From Poa pratensis (Eukaryota > Streptophyta > Magnoliopsida > Poales > Poaceae), in assembly GCA_947311845.1 (NCBI GenBank), contig CAMZMU010000107.1, positions 41,173,172 through 41,237,171 of the forward strand: 64,000 nt of DNA, given 5' to 3'. Both the position numbers and the translations under genes were made by a program. This document shows positions 59,527-64,000 of the stretch, in pieces. The notes beneath the pieces were generated by a model, which made no database searches, was not told the origin of the DNA, and saw only the letters and a program-made list of their open reading frames with translations. Positions within the stretch are counted from its first letter, which is position 1. Every line of letters starts with the position of its first letter.

Positions 59527-61114
59527 TGATGTCTACGCACGATTCTATTCTTGTAGACAGTGTTGGGCCTCCAAGAGCAGAGGTTTGTAGAACAGCAGCA
59601 AGTTTCCCTTAAGTGAATCACCTAAGGTTTATCGAACTCAGGGAGGTAGAGGTCAAAGATATTCCTCTCAAGCAACCCTGCAATTAAGATACAAGAAGTC
59701 TCTTGTGTCCCCAACACACCCAATACACTTGTCAGATGTATAGGTGCACTAGTTCGGCGAAGAGATAGTGAAATACAAGTGATAGGGATGATTATAAGTA
59801 GTAACTGCAATCTGAAATAAAGATGGCAGCAAGCAAACATGTAGTAGAACTTGTTGTAAACGGTGTTTCAATGCTTAGAAACAAGGCCTAGGGATCATAC
59901 TTTCACTAGTGGACACTCTCAACAATGATCTCATAACTGAATAAGTAAAAGCTACACTTAAACACTCTCTTGTTGGATAACAAACACCATTCATTGTGTA
60001 GGGCTACAAAAGCACACCTCAAGCCGGAGTAAACAAGCGCCACAACGTCATAAAGGAATCACACACGGTGCACACACTGTCACCTTTACACCGTGGAGAG
60101 TACCGGAGTTCATATTAAAGTAACCTATAGAGTGCATAATAGATAAAGAGTAACATCTACATATTCAACTAGATTAGCACAACTGAACACAAGTAAATAC
60201 TACTCGGGATTATTCTCCTTCTTGATGAAGCAAGAGTACTATGCGTAGGGCTGCAAAAGCACACCTCAAAGTCTGAGTAAACAAACACCACAATTCCCAA
60301 GAATAAGCCATGATAAATGTCTAAATTATTAATAGAGTCACACAAGTACCCACACTGTCACCTTGATACCGTGTTGTCACAATGACTCCAGAAACTAGAC
60401 AAAATCACTTGAGTAGCATAAACATTATTAATGTATTCAGCGATACTAGCAATACACATGATCACATAAAGATCACACCATGGGAGAGAGATGAACCACA
60501 TAGCTACCGGTAGAGCCCTCAGCCTCGGGAGAGAACTACTCCCTCCTCATCATGGGAGTCAGCAGCGGCGATGAAGATGGCGGTGGTGTCGATGGAGATG
60601 ACTCCGGGGGCAATTCCCCGTCCCGGCAGCGTGCCGGAACAGAGATTCTGTCCCCCGAAACTTGTCGTCGATGGCGGCGGCGCTGCGGAACTCTTCGTGG
60701 AAATTGACTTCGTGTTTTAGGGTTTTTGCGTCAGAGAGAATAAATAGGCCAAAGTACGTTGGTCAGAGCCTCCGAGGTGGGCTCCTCACACCACGGCGCG
60801 GCAGAGGGCCCACCCGCGCCACCATATGAGGAGGATGGCCCATGGGCCTCCTCCTTCTCCCCTTTGGACTCCGTGTACATGTCGGGAAAATAGGAACTTC
60901 GCCTTTTGTTTCGTCCAATTCCGAGAATATTTCCAGAACAGCTTTTCTGAAACCAAAAACAGCAGAAAACAGGGAACTGGCACTGTGACATCTTGTTAAT
61001 AGGTTAGTCCCAGAAAATGCATAAAAGTGATATGAAGTGTATATAAAACATGTAGCAAATGGTATAATATAAGCATGGAACAGCAGAAATTATGGATACG
61101 TTGGAGACGTATCA
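59527..61114 (-). repeat. Full-length Gypsy LTR
   Basis: 1588 bp, TG...CA. Contains a TATA-like ATTTATTC context near 60740 and the shared phrase CTCTCCCATGGTGTGATCTT on the - strand. Homologous to 28887-30415 and 44531-45875. Confidence 0.88.
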
Positions 61115-61299
61115 GAGATGCGGATCTAGGGCTCCTCCTTCACTCCTCAAAGTATCAACGTGTTTGAGTGGTTGGAGTGGGAGCTCTAGTAGATTGAAGC
61201 TTGCAACAATGGTGGAGAGAGAGTGAGGAATCAAGCTTAGTCCACCAGAGGTAGGTGGAGGGGTATAAATACCCCTCCCAGAAATCTGGCCGTTGGAGC

Positions 61300-61610
61300 T
61301 GTAAACAGCCCGCAGCGGTAGTACCGGGCCTCGCCCGGTAGTACCGGCTGACGGGGAACTGAAGGCCCGGCGCCAGACTGGTCAACGCTCACTCCACGCG
61401 CGCATCGGTAGTACCGGACCTCCTGGTCCGGTAGTGCTCCCCACCCGGTAGTACCGCGCTTACTACCGGGGCTACTACCGGATTAAATCGAGCGAGTCCA
61501 GAGAGCTTTTGGAGATCCGGTACTGGGCCCGGTATTGGGCCCGGTAGTTCCGCATGGCAGAACACCCGGTAGTACCGGGGTGAACCCGGTAGTACCGGCT
61601 GACGCTATGA
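61300..61610. repeat. Cluster of GGTAGTACCG palindromes
   Basis: Six exact copies start at 61317, 61337, 61407, 61447, 61568 and 61588, with several variants between (CGGTAGTGCTCC, CTACTACCGG, CGGTATTGGG, CGGTAGTTCCG). They belong to the right half of the 57794-61753 element. Confidence 0.85.
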
Positions 61611-62516
61611 AGACTGTTTCTCTTCCTTTTCTTGAGACAAAACCTGTGCAATATTAATTGATACAATCCTGCACACTTTTAGCACACACATTAGACATCT
61701 AAGTGTGTTGTCAACAAACATCAAAACACTGTGGGGAAGGATATGTCCTTTCAGAAGGCCTCCTTCACGCTGCCAGGCTGCTGCTTGATGCAATGGAACT
61801 CGGTAGCATGCCTGAACCGGTGTTTGTTGTCATTCGTGAGACATTCCCCCTTCTTTTCGAAGGGGCCTCCCTTTTGGGCATAGCCCTCGAGAGCCCCATC
61901 GAGAACACACTTTATTCTGGTGTAGTCTTTCTTCCTATCCAAACTCCCCGAGTCAAAATAAGTGGCAATGGACCACCTCGGGCTTAGGACGATGAGTGTG
62001 CAGTACTTGTCTCTGCTCAACACAATTGAAACGGAATGTTGGAAAGGATCAGGAATGGAAGAAATAGATAAGAAAGCATAAGATACGATGGCGACGAGCG
62101 GATGTGTACTTACTCGGGAAAGAAAGGCAGAAGAAGGCTGTTCTTCCTCTTGTTGGTCAGCATGAACCTCTGGAGGTACTCCGTGGCCATGGTCCGTGTC
62201 CTTGATCCTTCCACCAGCTGGCTGTCACGCATGTAGTAGGGATCCACTACCGCGACGTACGGGGTATTATCTCTCCTGATCTTCATCGCCATATTGAGCG
62301 CGTATAGGCGGACCATGTTATAATCCAGCCGTCTAGAGTCAAACAGCTTGAAAACGTCCTCGTACGCTATGAAGAACAGATCCGCAGGGGCTTCATGGAC
62401 GAAGTCAAAGTCCTTTGGCACCTGGGCCGTGAACACCGGGTAATTTGGATTCTTGTCTTTGAGAAGGATGCCCTCTAGCGTCAAGATAATTTCATGCAAA
62501 GAGTGCATGGGTCATT

Positions 62517-63566
62517 GTGCGAGGCGGAGCAGCTCCGGAGGCAGTATTGGTTTACCAGCTTCATGAATACGGGTCAAGCCATCCGCACGGGGTGATACCA
62601 GATTCAACAGAATCAACTACCATTGTCTATCAAGATAATACCACTTGTATTTCTCAAATGCATACGGGTTATATAGAGAACAATATTGCAAATAAAATTG
62701 TTGAGATTTGCAAAGTTCAGGGGGAGCACACTCCCGTATCATAACCCGTCGATGATCTTCAGATCATATATATTGTACTCTTTTTCCCTTGATGAGTTTT
62801 TCCTAATGGTTTCTCATAAAAGGTTTTTAATGAGACAATATAAATACATGTGTTCGGATATGTCATTTTTCTTTCTCCTTATATTTTTCCCCACTGGGTT
62901 TTAGAGGAGTTTTCAGTGGCACGTCGTATTGCACTCATTTTTACTCCTTTTCACTTTATGAGTTTACTCTCAAGTTTCTCATATAAGATGCTAAATGAGG
63001 CAATATATTATCAGTATCATATGTCGTACTTTTGTATTTTCCACCCGGGGTTTTTAACGAAAGTATATAAGGCATATTTATTGATCTCTAAACTCAATAA
63101 TGAGAATTTTCCTATCAAGGGTTTTCTCATATGAGTTATCAATGAGACAATACTCATTATATGTTGTATTATTTTCTTTTTATTTTTCCCACAGGGTTTA
63201 AAGGAGTTTTTAACAACATATCAAATACAATTCTCCTCACATTTTTCCCACAGGGTTTTTGGGGGAGAATATCATACAAAGTCTTCATCAAGAGTATATA
63301 ATGGTACCCTCAAGGTTGTACAAGAAGATCTCGAAGATAATGCAAGGATTTTGAAGAAACGACGTTGTCCAAGGGGGAGTGTTAGAATAGGATTAGCTTA
63401 GATCCTAAGCAACCGCCTTTTGGCCAAACGTCGTACAGGCGTTGTGCCTCTTCGCACAGACGCGACCTTGTATTTACCGCCTCAAAGGCACCTCTTCAGA
63501 TTGTATATACCTCAAACTCTTGATCAATAAAGCAGAGATTCATTCTCATTCTTTTAGTTCTAAACA
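62517..63566 (+). mobile_element. 3' end of a Copia retrotransposon with its LTR
   Basis: The + strand reads STTIVYQDNTTCISQMHTGY, the start of Ty1/copia RNase H (Asp of YxDN is the active-site residue). A T-rich untranslated region follows with repeated TTTTTCCCACAGGGTTT (about 62884, 63186, 63246). The purine tract AAGGGGGAG (63371-63379) precedes an LTR of 187 bp (63380-63566, TGTTAGAATAGG to TTCTAAACA), which includes CAATAAAGC as a possible polyadenylation signal. The 5' portion is missing; the left edge meets CACTA sequence near 62516. Confidence 0.8.
63380..63566 (+). repeat. Copia 3' LTR
   Basis: Short LTR bounded by TGTTAGAA and TTCTAAACA and preceded by a purine tract. No second copy in the window. 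Confidence 0.75.
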
Positions 63567-63734
63567 GTTATCCGCAGGTAACTAAACTTGGCAAGGATGA
63601 GTACACTGGTCAAAACGTTGACAGATCGGATAAGTGGCGCTGATGTGGCATGCTGACAAGGTTATTTTTGCGAAAAAGACCTTGAAGATTTTTTTCATTG
63701 CAACAAGACATTGATCAAACACCTTCTAGTCATT

Positions 63735-64000
63735 CTGGCGTGGAGTCAGCGGCCTTCGTGGTGGTCTTGTGGCCGGGCTGCTCTTCCGCTACTTCTGGCC
63801 ACGGCTGTCCGGGCGGTGCAGCGACTGGCGCCAACGCGAGAGGGAAAAGATCGTGCACTCGTCCAGCCCGTACGGCGCCACAGGCGCGGTCGCGGCGGCC
63901 GGCGGAGGCACGTTCGAGCAGGGGAAGATGGTGTTTCTGGAGGAGCTCGGCCGCGGTTCAAGCTGGAGGAGCTGCTGCGCGCGCGTCCGCGGAGATGCTT
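63735..64000 (+). pseudogene. LRR receptor-like kinase fragment, runs off the window
   Basis: The + strand encodes AAFVVVL, then VAGLLFRYFWPRLSGRCSDW (membrane segment and basic stop-transfer), EKIVHSSSPYGATGAVAAAG, FEQGKMVFLEELG, and then FKLEELLRASAEML in shifted frames. The motif F-LEDLLRASAEML marks the start of the kinase-like domain of plant LRR-III receptor kinases (RLK902/PRK type). At least three indels are needed (near 63760, 63953 and 63975). No signal peptide or LRRs precede it here, so it is a 5'-truncated piece or a broken exon. Confidence 0.7.

Larger units (their letters stand above)
58438..61119 (-). mobile_element. Gypsy element with one full LTR and a deleted partner, 5-bp TSD
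   Basis: GAGAT is duplicated at 58438-58442 and 61115-61119. On the - strand the 5' LTR is complete (61114-59527, 1588 bp, TGATACGTCTCCAACGTATC to AGACATCA). It is followed by the tRNA-Asp primer site TGGCGCCGTTGCCGGGG (59516-59500). A short internal region with one open frame follows, then only the last 105-110 bp of the 3' LTR (58443 to about 58550). The middle and most of the 3' LTR are gone, an illegitimate deletion that left both outer ends intact. Confidence 0.9.
57789..61758 (+). mobile_element. TG...CA element (solo-LTR-like, about 1.28 kb) in the CACTA exon
   Basis: The 5-bp duplication GAAGG lies at 57789-57793 and 61754-61758. The element starts TGAAAGGATC and ends GTCCTTTCA, so its outermost 8 bp (TGAAAGGA/TCCTTTCA) are inverted. 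Without the nested Gypsy it is about 1283 bp (57794-58442 plus 61120-61753). There is no PBS, no internal repeat of the ends and no coding frame, consistent with a solo LTR. The left part includes TTGACTAGAGGGGGGGGG and TGAATAGGCAACTAC. The right part carries six exact GGTAGTACCG palindromes. Confidence 0.85.
57330..62508 (-). pseudogene. CACTA-element gene with Ulp1-like cysteine-protease region, split by insertions
   Basis: Grass CACTA transposons often carry a second gene with a Ulp1/SENP-like fold. On the - strand four coding pieces join. 62508-62110: MHSLHEIILTLEGILLKDKN... ending PFFPE, then a GTAAGT donor. 62023-61759: KYCTLIVLSPRWSIATYFDS... PGSVKEAF. 57788-57587: YILHHIKGLVRDAEKTRMP... 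GGSLHYAR, then donor GTAGG. About 57455-57338: LCQRDIEERLAMQNDTRTWT, KPFPAPMQKKAP, stop. Pieces two and three are one exon interrupted between Phe and Tyr by the 57794-61753 insertion. The conserved His/Cys triad cannot be assigned with confidence. Non-functional as it stands. Confidence 0.75.

Noticed and set aside
57794..61753. DNA transposon reading of the TGAAAGGA/TCCTTTCA ends
   Set aside because: TG...CA ends with a 5-bp duplication fit LTR-type integration better. The inverted match is short, and LTRs often have such ends.
1..64000. CRISPR array or bacterial operon
   Set aside because: No regularly spaced short direct repeats with unique spacers; the gene structure is eukaryotic.

Overview
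This is a window of a grass nuclear genome, most likely a Triticeae species (wheat, barley or Aegilops). Genes are split by GT-AG introns, there is no bacterial-style operon, and most of the sequence is nested retrotransposons of the type seen in large grass genomes. These include a tRNA-derived SINE, Stowaway MITEs, LTR elements primed by tRNA-Asp or initiator tRNA-Met, and a CACTA element with a Ulp1-like gene. The species is an inference from repeat content; no marker gene fixes it.

Layout. 1-4.3 kb: repeats, with a full-length SINE and an AT-rich tandem duplication. 4.6-10.3 kb: a nine-exon PRAF-type gene (PH, RCC1 repeats, FYVE, coiled coil, BRX) on the + strand. Its splice sites are intact, but the frame is broken by about 14 one-base losses. 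A retroposon with a 16-bp target-site duplication (TSD) sits just downstream (10.57-11.42 kb). 12-13.7 kb: relics of an amidase and an ABCG transporter exon. 15-28.9 kb: decayed copies of a local repeat family, one of them hit by a LINE that was itself hit by a hAT element. This stretch also holds the best intact gene, an F-box/DUF295 protein joined to an RRM domain (23.3-25.3 kb, - strand). 28.9-41.1 kb: a retrotransposon nest with a complete LARD-like element (31.64-38.13 kb) and a complete 2.28-kb short-LTR element (38.59-40.87 kb). 41.1-44.1 kb: a broken second copy of the F-box gene with its upstream region. 44.5-45.9 kb: a degenerate Gypsy LTR. 46.2-57.06 kb: a tandem array of the local repeat, period about 4.4 kb, each unit made of two diverged half-units. 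57.3-62.5 kb: a CACTA Ulp1-like gene split by an LTR-type insertion, which was in turn split by a Gypsy element. 62.5-63.6 kb: the 3' end of a Copia element. 63.7 kb to the end: a receptor-like kinase fragment.

The genes do not form a pathway. The common thread is serial duplication of an F-box-containing segment followed by layered transposition. Because many units are duplicated, empty sites exist inside the window, so several insertions can be read to the base. The most unusual are two 'tail-only' insertions of 20 and 12 bp with 14- and 17-bp target-site duplications. All calls come from reading the sequence; no alignment or database search was run.
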